NCBI GenBank assembly: GCA_902805845.1
Contig: CADCUI010000066.1
Coordinates: forward strand, 1-64,000
DNA: 64,000 nucleotides
Source: an uncultured Nocardioidaceae bacterium
Lineage (GTDB): Bacteria > Actinomycetota > Actinomycetes > Propionibacteriales > Nocardioidaceae
Direction of reading: 5' to 3'
The notes beneath the pieces were generated by a model, which saw only the letters and a program-made list of their open reading frames with translations, was not told the origin of the DNA and did not search any database. The first letter of the stretch is position 1. Every line of letters starts with the position of its first letter. The position numbers were made by a program, and so were the translations under genes. Below are positions 8,583 through 17,592 of the stretch, in pieces.

Positions 8583-9349
8583 GGGGGCGGTGCCCAGCGG
8601 TGGTGGTGATCCTGCTCGCCGCCCTGGCCGGCTGCGGCGGGAGCGGGAGCAACGAGGGCGGTGACCGGCAGCTCCGGGTGCTGGCGGCGTCCTCGCTGAC
8701 GGAGCCCTTGGACGCCCTCGCCGACGAGTTCGAGGCCGACCATCCCGGGGTGAGCGTCACCGCGATCTACGGGTCCAGCGCGACGTTGGCGTCTCAGGTC
8801 ATCGAGGGAGCGCCTGCCGACGTCCTGGCGACGGCTGACCTCGACACGATGACGACCGTGGAGGAGGCGGGCGCCGTCCTGGGACCGACAAGCTTCGCCG
8901 GCAACCGGCTCGTCCTGGTCACCCCCGCTGACAACCCTGCAGGCCTCAGCTCGTTCGCGGACCTGTCGAGCTCCGAGGTGACGTTCGTGGCCTGCGTCGA
9001 GACGGCGCCCTGCGGCAAGGTGGCGCGCGCGCTGCTCGACCGCAACGGTGTCCCCACGCAGCCACGCTCGCTGGAGATCGACGTCAAGGCGGTGCTGACG
9101 AAGGTCACGACCGGGGAGGCCGACGCCGGGCTCGTCTACGCCAGCGACGCGCAGGCCGCCGGGAACGAGGTGCAGACCTTCGCCGTGCCCGGCTCGGCCC
9201 AGGAGCAGAACACCTACGCGATCGCCGTCGTCGAGGCGTCGAGTCACGGGGACCTCGCCGCCGAGTGGGTCGACCTCGTGCTCTCCGAGCGCGGGCAGAG
9301 CGAGCTGGCCGAGGCGGGTTTCGGGCCCGCGCCCGACACCGCCCCATGA
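8579..9349 (+). CDS. modA: Molybdate ABC transporter substrate-binding lipoprotein
   Basis: 256-residue periplasmic-type binding lipoprotein for molybdate. A short signal (VRGRCPAVVVILLAALAGC) ends in a lipobox ALAGC at about residue 18, then a Gly/Ser linker and the ModA fold with LRVLAASSLTEPLDALADEF, VTAIYGSSATLASQVIEGAP, DVLATADLDTM and GEADAGLVYASDAQA. The anion-contacting serines in ASSLTE and GSSATL are present. The GTG start overlaps the preceding stop by four bases and the stop overlaps the modB ATG (ATGA), so regulator, modA and modB form one translationally coupled operon. Confidence 0.93.
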   Translation: MRGRCPAVVVILLAALAGCGGSGSNEGGDRQLRVLAASSLTEPLDALADEFEADHPGVSVTAIYGSSATLASQVIEGAPADVLATADLDTMTTVEEAGAVLGPTSFAGNRLVLVTPADNPAGLSSFADLSSSEVTFVACVETAPCGKVARALLDRNGVPTQPRSLEIDVKAVLTKVTTGEADAGLVYASDAQAAGNEVQTFAVPGSAQEQNTYAIAVVEASSHGDLAAEWVDLVLSERGQSELAEAGFGPAPDTAP

Positions 9350-10164
9350 CCCGGGGTGGTGTGACCGGCGAGCCGGCGCTCGGGCCTCCCCCGCTGCGGC
9401 TGCTGGTGCCCGCCGTGGTCGCCGGCGTGTTCGTGGCGCTGCCGCTCCTGGGGCTCGTTCTCCGCTCGCCCTGGGAGCGGATGCCGACGCTCCTCGCCGA
9501 CGCCGCGGTGCGGGAGGCGCTGTGGCTCTCGGTGCTCACGGCGACCGTCGCCACCGCGGTGTGCGTGGTCCTCGGACTGCCACTGGCCTGGACACTCGCC
9601 CGCACCGAGCACCGGGGGCGTTCCGTGGTGCGCGGGCTGGTCGCCATCCCGTTGGTGATGCCGCCCGTCGTGGCGGGGGTGGCCCTGCTCGCGGCGTTCG
9701 GCCGCACCGGACTGGCCGGCGCCTACCTGCTCGACGCCGGCGTCACGGTTCCCTTCACCACGGTGGCCGTCGTCCTCGCCCACACGTTCGTGGCGCTGCC
9801 GTTCTTCGTGCTGAGCGCCGAGGGAGCGCTGCGCTCCGCCAGCAGCGAGTACGACGCAGTGGCGGCGACCCTGGGCGCTGACCGCTGGACGACCTTCCGC
9901 CGGGTCACCCTCCCGATGGTGCTGCCCGGTCTGGCCGCGGGGATGCTGCTGGCCTGGGCCCGGTCGCTCGGGGAGTTCGGCGCCACGGTGACGTTCGCCG
10001 GCAACTACCCCGGCACCACGCAGACCATGCCGCTGCTGATCTACAGCGTCCTCCAGGACGATCCGCCGGCCGCCTACGCCCTCAGCCTGCTCCTGGTCGG
10101 AGCCTCGGTGCTGGTCCTCGTGCTGCTGCGCGACCGGTGGCTGGGCCAGGTGAGGGCCAGGTGA
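9346..10164 (+). CDS. modB: Molybdate ABC transporter permease
   Basis: 272-residue inner-membrane permease with about six helices. Characteristic ModB segments are VLGLPLAWTLARTEHRGRS, IPLVMPPVVAGVALLAAFG and the cytoplasmic EAA loop YDAVAATLGADRWTTFRRVTLPM, followed by ARSLGEFGATVTFAGNYPG, a ModB/CysTW signature. Starts within the modA stop codon (ATGA). The last codons (LGQVRAR) are encoded by a tandem 11-bp duplication, so the natural C-terminus may have been altered by slippage. Confidence 0.93.
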   Translation: MTRGGVTGEPALGPPPLRLLVPAVVAGVFVALPLLGLVLRSPWERMPTLLADAAVREALWLSVLTATVATAVCVVLGLPLAWTLARTEHRGRSVVRGLVAIPLVMPPVVAGVALLAAFGRTGLAGAYLLDAGVTVPFTTVAVVLAHTFVALPFFVLSAEGALRSASSEYDAVAATLGADRWTTFRRVTLPMVLPGLAAGMLLAWARSLGEFGATVTFAGNYPGTTQTMPLLIYSVLQDDPPAAYALSLLLVGASVLVLVLLRDRWLGQVRAR

Positions 10165-10189
10165 GGGCCACCGGTTCAGGGCCAGGTGA
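10143..10189. repeat. 11-bp direct repeats at the modB/modC junction
   Basis: GGGCCAGGTGA occurs at 10143-10153, immediately again at 10154-10164, and once more at 10179-10189. The first two copies encode the last residues and stop codon of modB; the third lies in the 40-bp gap before modC. Confidence 0.7.
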
Positions 10190-10204
10190 GGGCACGGTGA
10201 ACCG

Positions 10205-11335
10205 ATGACCACCCACCGCACGAGCGCCGGACACGACACCGGCGGGGGACTTCACGCCCGGGTGCGGGTGGAGCGACCCGGCCATGTCCTCGACGTCACG
10301 CTCGACGCCGGCCCCGGCGAGGTCCTGGCGGTCGTGGGGCCCAACGGCAGCGGCAAGACGACACTCCTGCGCTGCCTCGCAGGACTGCAGCGACTGCACG
10401 GCGGCAGGCTCACCTGGGGAGACCGCGTGTGGGAGGACCCCGGATCCCGAGTGCGGGTGACTGCCGCGGAGCGGCAGGTCGGGCTGGTGCCACAGGACCT
10501 CCGACTGTTCCCCCACCTCACCGCGCTCGACAACGTGGCCTTCGGTCCTCGGTGCCGCGGAGAGCGACCGGCGGCCGCCCGCCGCCGGGCGCGGGAGTGG
10601 CTGGAGGTCTTGGGAGTCGGCGAGCTGTCCGGGCGCCGCCCCGACCAGCTGTCCGGTGGCCAGGCGCAGCGCGTGGCGATCGCGCGGGCCCTGGCTGCCG
10701 AGCCCTCGCTGCTGCTGCTCGACGAGCCCCTGGCGGCCCTCGACCCGGGCGTGGCGATGACGCTGCGGCTGGAGCTGGCCCGCCACCTCGCGGCGTACGA
10801 CGGGGTGACGCTGCTCGTCACCCACGACGCCGTCGACGCGCTGACGCTCGCCCACCGGGTCGTGGTGCTCGACGAGGGCAGGGTCGTCCAGGACGGCGCC
10901 CCGGCCGAGGTGGCCCGCCGGCCCGCGACCGAGCACGTCGCCCGGCTGGTCGGGCTCAACGTGCTCCGAGGGCGGTCCCGCGGCACCCTTGTCACCCTCC
11001 CCGGGGAGGCAGTGCTGGCCACGGCCACCGAGCACGACGGCCCGGTGGTCGTCACGTTCCCGCCGACTGCCGTCACCGTGGCGCTGGAGCCGTCGGCCGG
11101 CAGCGCCCGCAACCAGTGGCCCGGCCGGATCGTCTCGGTCGCGCCGCACGGCCTCGCGGTGCGGGTCCACCTCGACGCGGCAGGCGGCGTGCTCGCCGAC
11201 GTCACCGCGGAGTCCGCCGGGCGGCTCGGCCTGACCCCCGGACGGGAGGTGTGGGCGGCGGTCAAGGCGACCGAGACGACGGTCCGAGCCGAGTCCTTCG
11301 GCACAATGCCGACACATCGCCCTCCGCTACCCTGA
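10205..11335 (+). CDS. modC: Molybdate ABC transporter ATP-binding protein
   Basis: 376-residue ATPase energising ModB. Walker [10 protein letters not shown] (about residues 47-55), Q-loop [11 protein letters not shown], signature [15 protein letters not shown], Walker [13 protein letters not shown] and switch histidine LLVTHD are all intact. The C-terminal ~130 residues carry a TOBE domain ([32 protein letters not shown]), as in other ModC proteins and in the upstream regulator. It is separated from modB by 40 bp containing a direct-repeat remnant. The glpX promoter lies inside its 3' end. Confidence 0.93.
   Translation: MTTHRTSAGHDTGGGLHARVRVERPGHVLDVTLDAGPGEVLAVVGPNGSGKTTLLRCLAGLQRLHGGRLTWGDRVWEDPGSRVRVTAAERQVGLVPQDLRLFPHLTALDNVAFGPRCRGERPAAARRRAREWLEVLGVGELSGRRPDQLSGGQAQRVAIARALAAEPSLLLLDEPLAALDPGVAMTLRLELARHLAAYDGVTLLVTHDAVDALTLAHRVVVLDEGRVVQDGAPAEVARRPATEHVARLVGLNVLRGRSRGTLVTLPGEAVLATATEHDGPVVVTFPPTAVTVALEPSAGSARNQWPGRIVSVAPHGLAVRVHLDAAGGVLADVTAESAGRLGLTPGREVWAAVKATETTVRAESFGTMPTHRPPLP
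11328..11333 (+). promoter_or_regulatory. Candidate -10 box (TACCCT) of glpX, leaderless
   Basis: TACCCT overlaps the last codons of modC and ends 6 nt before the ATG of glpX at 11340, so glpX can be transcribed independently of the molybdate operon. Confidence 0.5.
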
Positions 11336-11339
11336 GCCC

Positions 11340-12356
11340 ATGTCACCGCCCCTCACGCCTCCCGTGGACGCACCGGACCGCAACCTGGCGCTGGAGCTGG
11401 TCCGGGTCACGGAGGCTGCGGCGATGGCAGCCGGCCGCTGGGTTGGTCGGGGTGACAAGAACGGCGCCGACGGCGTGGCCGTCAACGCCATGCGGGTGCT
11501 GATCTCCACGGTCGGCATGAGTGGCGTCGTCGTGATCGGCGAGGGGGAGAAGGACAACGCCCCGATGCTGTTCAACGGCGAGGAGGTCGGCAGCGGCGCC
11601 GGCCCCGAGTGCGACGTCGCGGTCGACCCGATCGACGGGACCACGCTGACCGCCAAGGGCATGAGCAACGCGGTGTCGGTCATGGCGGTCAGCCCCCGCG
11701 GATCGATGTACGACCCGTCCGCGGTCTTCTACATGGAGAAGCTCGTCACCGGACCGGAGGCCGCCGACGCGGTAGACATCCGCTACCCGGTGAAGGAGAA
11801 CATCCACCAGGTCGCCAAGGCCAAGAGCAGCTCACCGGAGGACGTCACGGTCGTGCTCCTCGACCGACCCCGGCACGCCTCCTTGGTGGAGGAGATCCGG
11901 GCGACGGGGGCGCGCATCAAGTTCATCAGCGACGGGGACGTCGCCGGAGCGATCATGGCGGCCCGCCACGGCACCGGCGTGGACCTGCTGCTCGGGGTCG
12001 GAGGCACTCCGGAAGGCATCATCGCCGCCTGCGCCATGAAGTGTCTCGACGGCGTCATCCAGGGCCGGCTGTGGCCCCTCGACGACGAAGAGCGGCAGCG
12101 GGCACTGGACGCCGGGCACGACCTCGACCCCGACCACGTCCTCTCCACCGACGACCTCGTCACCGGCGACGACTGCTTCTTCGTCGCCACCGGGATCACC
12201 GACGGTGAGCTGATGCAGGGGGTGCGCTACCGCGCCGGCGGCGCCACCACGCACTCGCTGGTGATGCGTTCGCGCAGCGGCACGATCCGCAGCATCATGT
12301 CCGAGCACAAGCTGCAGAAGCTCAAGTCCTACGCGAGCATCGACTTCGAGCACTGA
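11340..12356 (+). CDS. glpX: Class II fructose-1,6-bisphosphatase
   Basis: 338-residue GlpX-type fructose-1,6-bisphosphatase, the usual gluconeogenic enzyme of actinobacteria. The lithium-sensitive phosphatase signatures are present: [18 protein letters not shown] and [15 protein letters not shown] (metal-binding Asp/Ile/Asp) plus [14 protein letters not shown] and [17 protein letters not shown]. Full length. The ATG lies 4 bp after the modC stop with the -10-like TACCCT 6 nt upstream, so it is probably the first gene of its own unit. It is followed 7 bp later by a sugar kinase, giving a small sugar-phosphate cluster. Confidence 0.96.
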   Translation: MSPPLTPPVDAPDRNLALELVRVTEAAAMAAGRWVGRGDKNGADGVAVNAMRVLISTVGMSGVVVIGEGEKDNAPMLFNGEEVGSGAGPECDVAVDPIDGTTLTAKGMSNAVSVMAVSPRGSMYDPSAVFYMEKLVTGPEAADAVDIRYPVKENIHQVAKAKSSSPEDVTVVLLDRPRHASLVEEIRATGARIKFISDGDVAGAIMAARHGTGVDLLLGVGGTPEGIIAACAMKCLDGVIQGRLWPLDDEERQRALDAGHDLDPDHVLSTDDLVTGDDCFFVATGITDGELMQGVRYRAGGATTHSLVMRSRSGTIRSIMSEHKLQKLKSYASIDFEH

Positions 12357-12363
12357 TCGCGCC

Positions 12364-13290
12364 GTGACCGCACCTGGCACGCGGGCCCGCTTCCTCGTGG
12401 CGGGCGAGGCGCTGGTCGACATCGTCGTCCCCTCCTCCGGTACGCCGGAGCACGCGCCGGGCGGCTCACCGCTGAACGTGGCGGTCGGCCTGGCGCGGCT
12501 GGACTTCCCCACCACGCTGGTGACCCAGGTCGGGGACGACGACTTCGGCCGGCTCGTCGCCCAGCACCTCGAGGCCAGTGGCGTGCGCCTGGCCGAGGAC
12601 GCGGTCGTTCCCGGCTCACCCACGAGCACCGCGACGGCCACCCTCGACGAGCAGGGCGCCGCGTCGTACTCCTTCGACCTGCGGTGGGCGTTGCCCCCAC
12701 GGCCCGTGCCGCCGGGGACGACAGCGCTGCACGTCGGGTCGCTGGGGGCAGCGCTGCGACCCGGCCGGGCCAGCGTCGTCGCGCTGGCCGAGCAGGCCGC
12801 GGAGCAGGGGCTGCTGGTCAGCTTCGACCCGAACGCCCGCCCGGCGGTGACTTCCCACGCCCGGGCGGCATGGCGTGACGTCGAGGAGGTCGCGTCGCTC
12901 GCGGCCGTGGTGAAGCTCAGTGACGAGGACCTGGAGTTCCTGCAGCCGGGCGACGACCCCCTGGAGGTTGCGCGGTCGCTCCTCGCCGGTCGGACAAGGC
13001 TGGTCGTGGTGACCTGCGGCGGGGTCAAGGCGGTCGCCGTCAGCGGTGAGGGCGCCGTCGAGGTGGCGTCGCGTCGCACCGCGGTGGTCGACACCGTCGG
13101 AGCAGGCGACTCGTTCATGGCGGCCCTGCTCGCGGTGGTGGCCGACCACGGCCTGGAGTCGCTCGACGAGCAGCGGATGGCCGGCTACCTCACCGCGGCG
13201 CACGAGGCGGCCGTGGTCACGGTGTCACGCCGGGGCGCCGACCCGCCCCGGCGGTCAGAGCTGCCCGCGGGCTGGCCGCACCTCCCCTGA
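12364..13290 (+). CDS. PfkB-family carbohydrate kinase (fructokinase-like)
   Basis: 308-residue ribokinase-fold sugar kinase. FLVAGEALVDIVVP and GGSPLNVAVGLARL at the N-terminus, and DTVGAGDSFMAALLAVV with the catalytic Asp near the C-terminus, are the two PfkB signatures. The length and the AGEALVDIV N-terminus are most like fructokinases, but substrate cannot be read from sequence alone. The GTG start is 7 bp after glpX, so cotranscription is likely. Fructose released by the amylosucrase encoded 1.2 kb downstream would be a plausible substrate; this is inference. Confidence 0.85.
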   Translation: MTAPGTRARFLVAGEALVDIVVPSSGTPEHAPGGSPLNVAVGLARLDFPTTLVTQVGDDDFGRLVAQHLEASGVRLAEDAVVPGSPTSTATATLDEQGAASYSFDLRWALPPRPVPPGTTALHVGSLGAALRPGRASVVALAEQAAEQGLLVSFDPNARPAVTSHARAAWRDVEEVASLAAVVKLSDEDLEFLQPGDDPLEVARSLLAGRTRLVVVTCGGVKAVAVSGEGAVEVASRRTAVVDTVGAGDSFMAALLAVVADHGLESLDEQRMAGYLTAAHEAAVVTVSRRGADPPRRSELPAGWPHLP

Positions 13291-13340
13291 CCTTGTCCGG
13301 CCCCGAGCCCCGGGCCGCGAGCCCGCGAGCCCCGAGGCCA

Positions 13341-13358
13341 GTGGTCGGGGGTGACCAC
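13341..13358 (+). terminator. Hairpin after the PfkB kinase gene
   Basis: GTGGTC (13341-13346) and GACCAC (13353-13358) form a 6-bp stem with a 6-nt loop 50 bp after the kinase stop. No T-tract follows, so termination is only a possibility. Confidence 0.35.
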
Positions 13359-13389
13359 CAGCACCTGTCAGGGAACCGCTGGTCCGACC

Positions 13390-13395
13390 TAGGCT
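13390..13395 (+). promoter_or_regulatory. Candidate -10 box (TAGGCT) of the alpha/beta hydrolase gene, leaderless
   Basis: TAGGCT ends 6 nt before the ATG at 13402 in the 111-bp gap after the kinase gene. Confidence 0.45.
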
Positions 13396-13401
13396 TGGGC
13401 C

Positions 13402-14328
13402 ATGTCCTCCGACGCCGCGAGCCCGAGGTCGGTGATGTCCGAGGAGCAGGTGGCCACCGTCGCCGACGGCGTGGAGATCTGCTATCAGACGTTCGGTGAT
13501 CCGGGCGGGCGTCCGCTGCTGCTGGTCATGGGTCTCGGTGGGCCGATGACGTGGTGGCCGGTCGACCTGTGCCGGCAGCTGGCCGATGCCGGGTTCTTCG
13601 CGATCCGCCACGACAACCGCGACTCCGGGCGCTCCACCCGCTTCCACCAGCACCCGGTCAGCCAGCGCGACATCGTGAGGGCGTTCCTGGGCCGCCGGGT
13701 GCCGGTGCCCTACTCGCTGCACGACATGGCGGGGGACGGCATCGGGCTGCTGGACCACCTCGGCATCAACGCCGCCCACGTGGTCGGGGTGTCCATGGGC
13801 GGCATGATCGCGCAGACGATGGCGATCGACCACCCGGACCGTGTCCTCTCCCTCACCTCGATCATGTCGAACACCGGGCGCCGCACCTCCGGCTACCAGC
13901 ACCCGCTGCTGCTCCGCCACATGCTGCGCCGAAGGGTGAGCACCCTCGAGGAGTACGTCGAGGCGACGCTGGTCTTCTCGAAGGTCATCGGGTCCCCGGC
14001 GTACCCGACCGAGGAGGCAGTGGCTCGTGCCCGCGCCGAGGAGACGTGGGCGCGCGGGTTGAGCGACAGTGGTGTCAACCGGCAGACCCTCGCGATCCTC
14101 ACCCAACGTGACCGGACCCGTGCCCTGGGCCTGCTGAAGGTCCCCGTCACGGTGGTGCACGGTCGCAATGACCGGATGGTGCACTCCTCCGGCGGACGGG
14201 CCACCGCCCGCGCCGTCGTGGGCGCCGAGCTCATCGAGGTCCCGGGGATGGGGCACGACCTGCCCGCAGGGCTCTTCGACCTCTTCGTCGACGCCATCAC
14301 CGGGACCGCCGACCGGGCAGCTGCCTGA
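13402..14328 (+). CDS. Alpha/beta hydrolase
   Basis: 308-residue serine hydrolase. The oxyanion-region segment LLLVMGLGGPMTWW, the RHDNRDSGRSTRF segment and the nucleophile elbow GVSMGGMIAQTMA (Ser in GxSxG) are typical of aclacinomycin-methylesterase-like/RdmC-type hydrolases. The catalytic Asp (VVHGRNDRMV) and His (GMGHDLPAGL) follow at the expected positions. There is no signal peptide, so it acts in the cytoplasm. A second possible start is at MSEEQV (17 codons in), but the upstream ATG has a -10-like hexamer 6 nt before it. The substrate is not predictable. Confidence 0.88.
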   Translation: MSSDAASPRSVMSEEQVATVADGVEICYQTFGDPGGRPLLLVMGLGGPMTWWPVDLCRQLADAGFFAIRHDNRDSGRSTRFHQHPVSQRDIVRAFLGRRVPVPYSLHDMAGDGIGLLDHLGINAAHVVGVSMGGMIAQTMAIDHPDRVLSLTSIMSNTGRRTSGYQHPLLLRHMLRRRVSTLEEYVEATLVFSKVIGSPAYPTEEAVARARAEETWARGLSDSGVNRQTLAILTQRDRTRALGLLKVPVTVVHGRNDRMVHSSGGRATARAVVGAELIEVPGMGHDLPAGLFDLFVDAITGTADRAAA

Positions 14329-14380
14329 CCCGGAGCCGACGCCACCTGTCCGACCCGGCCCCACCCTGCCCGAGCCGACG

Positions 14381-14442
14381 GCTCATGTGGTGCAGAACTG
14401 CGCCCCGACGGCCCTGCAGCAGCAGGAATGGACCACATGAGC
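14381..14442. repeat. Long-armed inverted repeat A (11-bp arms, 40-nt loop)
   Basis: GCTCATGTGGT (14381-14391) pairs perfectly with ACCACATGAGC (14432-14442) in the gap between the convergent ends of the hydrolase and amylosucrase genes. The stem resembles that of the element at 33190-33254 with compensating changes. Confidence 0.65.
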
Positions 14443-14467
14443 GCGCCCGGCCTCATCGACTCAGCAC

Positions 14468-16417
14468 TCAGTGGGTGTCGGTGACCCAGAGGAACCCCCA
14501 CGCCGGCAGCACCAGCCGGCCGTCGGACCACTGCAGTCCCCCCGCGGTGGAGTGGACGTGCTCAGGGGTCCTGATGCCCGCCCGGTCCAGGACGGACCCG
14601 TCCACGATGCGCTCGTCGTCGCTGAACGAGGCGAGCGCGAGCACCGGCGCGGTCCGCGGATGGGTGCGGACGTAGCCGAGCACATGGGGGTCGGGGAGCG
14701 GCAGCAGCCGCGTCGCGGAGTCCGAGCGCAGGGCCGGTGCCCTCCCTCGGGCCTGCGCCAGCCCGCGGAGGGCGGCGAACATCCGGCCCTCGACCTGCTT
14801 CTCGTCGTGCCGACGCTCCGCGGCGTCCCAGTCCATCGGTGGCCGGTGGAGCCACCGGTTGTCGTCGGCGTGCTGCGGGTCGTCAGCCCACGCGGTGTCG
14901 TTGCGGAGCCCCAGCTCGTCGCCCATGTAGAGCAGCGGGATGCCCCCGAAGGAGTAGACGACCGCGTACAGGGTCTCGAGCCGCCGGAGCGCGCCCTCGA
15001 CCTGCTCGGGGACGCCCGCCTCCAGCGCCTCCTCGAGTCCGGCAAGTGAGGCCGCGGTGCCGGACGTCCGCACGTCGGTGGTCGCCGGGTTCAGGCCGAA
15101 GTCCGCGCCGCGGCCGAACGACCCCGGATGCTTCCCGGCGTAGAAGGCGGCGAGGAACGCACGGTGTGCCCGGGGGTCGAGCCCCACCGCCCACGCGTCC
15201 TCGTCGGCGACGGCCCAGCCGATGTCGTCGTGGCCACGGAGGTAGGTCACCCAGCTGCTCGACAAGGGCGCGGGACGTCTCCGCTCCAGCGCGTGCACGG
15301 CGAGCCTCACGTCCCTGGTGGCCAGCGACGACCAGAGCATCACCATCAGCTGGTTGTCGTAGGCGAGGTCGCACTCGGGCCGGTAGCGGTCGTGAGCGCC
15401 GAGGTAGGGGACGAGGTGGTCGGGGCCGACGATGGCCTCTGCCTTCAGCAGCACCCCCGGCATGGCCAGCCGCGTCAGTGCGCGCAGGCCCTGGAGGAGG
15501 CGGTGCGCCTCGGGCTGGTTCTGGCAGTCGGTGCCCAGCCTCTTCCAGAGGAACGGCGCCGCGTCGAGCCGTACGACGTCGACGCCGTGGTTGGCGAACG
15601 TGAACAGGACGCCCAGCATCGCCCGGAACACCTGCGGGTTCGACCAGCGCAGGTCCCACTGGAACTCGCGGAACGTCGTCCACACCCACGCACCGGTCTC
15701 GGGCAGGAACGTGAAGCTGCCCGGCGCCATGTCGGGGAAGACCTCGGGGAGCGTCCGCTCGAAGGCGTCGGGCTCGGCGCGGTCGGAGAAGAGCAAGTAG
15801 AAGTCCTCGTACGCCGGGTGACCGGCCAGTGCCTTGCGCGCCCACGGGTGCTCGCGGGCCGTGTGGTTGAGGACGAGATCGGCGCACAGGGCGATGCCGC
15901 GGTCGTGCAGCCCGGCAGCCAGGGCCTCGAGGTCGGCCATCGTGCCCAGTCGCGGGTCGACCGCGTCGTAGTCGGCCACGGCGTACCCGCCGTCGTTCTC
16001 GCCGTCGCGCGACCGGAGCAGCGGCATCAGGTGCAGGTACCCGATCCCGAGCTCGGCGAGGTAGTCGACCCGCTCGCCGACCCCGCGGAGGTCGCCGGCG
16101 AACCGGTCCGCGTAGCAGACATAGCCGACCAGGTGCTCGCGCTGGAACCACTGTTGGTCGACCTCGCGCCGTCGGTCGAGGACCCGGAGCGGCAGCGGCC
16201 GCGACACGGCGGCTGCCAGTGCGTCGTCCACGAGGTCGGCGACGAAGGCCGACACGTCGACGCGGTCGCCGTACACCGCCGTGAGTGCCTCGACGAGGTC
16301 GTCGCCCACCACCGCGAGCCGGGTGAGGAAGGCCGCCCCCTCCAGCGGACCCAACGCGTCGCGCACGCGGGTCGCAAGCTTCTCGACGGCGAGATTGCTG
16401 CTGGGCCCCGGCCTCAC
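14468..16417 (-). CDS. Amylosucrase (GH13 family, sucrose to alpha-1,4-glucan)
   Basis: 649-residue GH13 enzyme. The helical N-terminal domain (about 1-85) is followed by the (beta/alpha)8 barrel with GYLHLMPLLRSRDGENDGGY, DLVLNHTAREHPWA, nucleophile Asp in GVDVVRLDAAPFLWKRLGT, acid/base Glu in GVLLKAEAIVGPDHL and transition-state Asp in TYLRGHDDIGWA, then a small C-terminal beta domain. The spacing, the WVWTTFREFQWDL segment and the total length match amylosucrase (EC 2.4.1.4), which transfers glucose from sucrose to an alpha-1,4-glucan and releases fructose. No signal peptide is visible, so it is probably intracellular. It follows the sugar-transport ATPase gene by 22 bp. A sucrose hydrolase of the same subfamily is the main alternative. 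Confidence 0.88.
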   Translation of the reverse strand: MRPGPSSNLAVEKLATRVRDALGPLEGAAFLTRLAVVGDDLVEALTAVYGDRVDVSAFVADLVDDALAAAVSRPLPLRVLDRRREVDQQWFQREHLVGYVCYADRFAGDLRGVGERVDYLAELGIGYLHLMPLLRSRDGENDGGYAVADYDAVDPRLGTMADLEALAAGLHDRGIALCADLVLNHTAREHPWARKALAGHPAYEDFYLLFSDRAEPDAFERTLPEVFPDMAPGSFTFLPETGAWVWTTFREFQWDLRWSNPQVFRAMLGVLFTFANHGVDVVRLDAAPFLWKRLGTDCQNQPEAHRLLQGLRALTRLAMPGVLLKAEAIVGPDHLVPYLGAHDRYRPECDLAYDNQLMVMLWSSLATRDVRLAVHALERRRPAPLSSSWVTYLRGHDDIGWAVADEDAWAVGLDPRAHRAFLAAFYAGKHPGSFGRGADFGLNPATTDVRTSGTAASLAGLEEALEAGVPEQVEGALRRLETLYAVVYSFGGIPLLYMGDELGLRNDTAWADDPQHADDNRWLHRPPMDWDAAERRHDEKQVEGRMFAALRGLAQARGRAPALRSDSATRLLPLPDPHVLGYVRTHPRTAPVLALASFSDDERIVDGSVLDRAGIRTPEHVHSTAGGLQWSDGRLVLPAWGFLWVTDTH

Positions 16418-16439
16418 GGCCGGGGCCCACCGGCAAAGG

Positions 16440-17522
16440 TCACGCGGACAGCCGCTCTCCGCTCTCGGTCTGGAAGACGTGCACGTTGGCGGGGTCGGTG
16501 GTCACGTGGAGCACCTCGCCCTTCTGGGGGTGGAGCTCACGGCCGCTGACCCGCACGATGATGTTCGACGGAGCGCCCTCGGCATCGCTGGTGCCGTAGA
16601 CGAAGCTGTCGGCACCGAGCTCCTCGACCACGGTGACCCGGACCGGCAGCCCCTCGCGCTCACTCACCAGGCGCCAGTTCTCCGGGCGCACGCCGACGGT
16701 GACGGGACCGTCCATGCGCTTCTCCGCGGTGGGGTCGACGGGCACGGTGTACTTGCCCAGACAGACCTGGCCGCCCTGGGAGACGCCCTCCATCAGGTTC
16801 ATCTGCGGTGAGCCGATGAAGCCGGCGACGAAGAGGTTCTCGGGCTTGTCGTAGAGCTTCAGCGGGGTGTCGACCTGCTGCAGGTAACCCTTGTTCATGA
16901 CCGCGACGCGGTCACCCATGGTCATCGCCTCGACCTGGTCGTGGGTGACGTAGACCGTGGTGACCTTGAGGTCCTGCTGCAGCTTGGCGATGTCCGTGCG
17001 GGTCTGCACGCGCATCTTGGCGTCGAGGTTCGACAGCGGCTCGTCCATGCAGAACACCTGGGGTGACCGCACGATCGCCCGGCCCATCGCGACCCTCTGG
17101 CGCTGACCACCGGAGAGGGCCTTGGGCTTGCGCTCGAGGTACTCGGTGAGACCGAGCAGCTTGGCTGCGTCCTCGACGCGCTTGCGCGCCTCGTCCTTGG
17201 GCACCTTGGCCATCTTGAGCGCGAAGCCCATGTTGTCCGCGACCGACATGTGCGGGTAGAGCGCGTAGTTCTGGAACACCATGGCGATGTCCCGGTCCTT
17301 GGGCGGCATGTGGGTGACCTCGCGGTCGCCGATGAAGATCTTGCCGTCGTTGACGTCCTCGAGCCCCGCCAGCATCCGGAGGGTCGTGGACTTGCCACAG
17401 CCCGACGGTCCCACGAGGACCATGAACTCACCGTCGCGGATCTCCAGGTCGATCCCCGGGACGGCGGGCTCATCGGCACCGGGATACCACCGCTGGGCCT
17501 TCTCGAAAGTCACGCTTGCCAT
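16440..17522 (-). CDS. MsmX/UgpC-type sugar ABC transporter ATPase
   Basis: 360-residue ATPase of the CUT1 carbohydrate transporters. Walker A GPSGCGKSTT, Q-loop VFQNYALYPHMSVADNMGF, signature LSGGQRQRVAMGRAI, Walker B DEPLSNLDAKMR and the His switch TVYVTHDQVEAM are intact. The C-terminal regulatory domain has VGVRPENWRLV. Located between the LacI gene and amylosucrase on the same strand, and divergent from the binding protein and permeases it probably energises. MsmX-like ATPases often serve several transporters, so it need not be exclusive to this one. Confidence 0.9.
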   Translation of the reverse strand: MASVTFEKAQRWYPGADEPAVPGIDLEIRDGEFMVLVGPSGCGKSTTLRMLAGLEDVNDGKIFIGDREVTHMPPKDRDIAMVFQNYALYPHMSVADNMGFALKMAKVPKDEARKRVEDAAKLLGLTEYLERKPKALSGGQRQRVAMGRAIVRSPQVFCMDEPLSNLDAKMRVQTRTDIAKLQQDLKVTTVYVTHDQVEAMTMGDRVAVMNKGYLQQVDTPLKLYDKPENLFVAGFIGSPQMNLMEGVSQGGQVCLGKYTVPVDPTAEKRMDGPVTVGVRPENWRLVSEREGLPVRVTVVEELGADSFVYGTSDAEGAPSNIIVRVSGRELHPQKGEVLHVTTDPANVHVFQTESGERLSA

Positions 17523-17540
17523 TTTTCTGTGCTCCCCTCA

Positions 17541-17558
17541 CCGGCAGGAACGTGCCGG
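17541..17558 (-). terminator. Hairpin between lacI-type gene and transporter ATPase
   Basis: CCGGCA-ggaacg-TGCCGG, 6-bp stem with 6-nt loop in the 66-bp gap. It could attenuate read-through from the regulator gene into the ATPase gene. Confidence 0.35.
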
Positions 17559-17578
17559 ACGATCCGTTGTGAAGTGAA

Positions 17579-17592
17579 GTGATCGCGCTCAC
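17579..17592. promoter_or_regulatory. LacI-operator-like palindrome at the regulator's 3' end
   Basis: GTGATCGCGCTCAC is symmetric at 12 of 14 positions with a central CG, the form of LacI-family operators. It overlaps the stop codon of the LacI-type gene and lies 57 bp before the ATPase start, where an internal promoter for ATPase plus amylosucrase would be expected. Confidence 0.35.
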
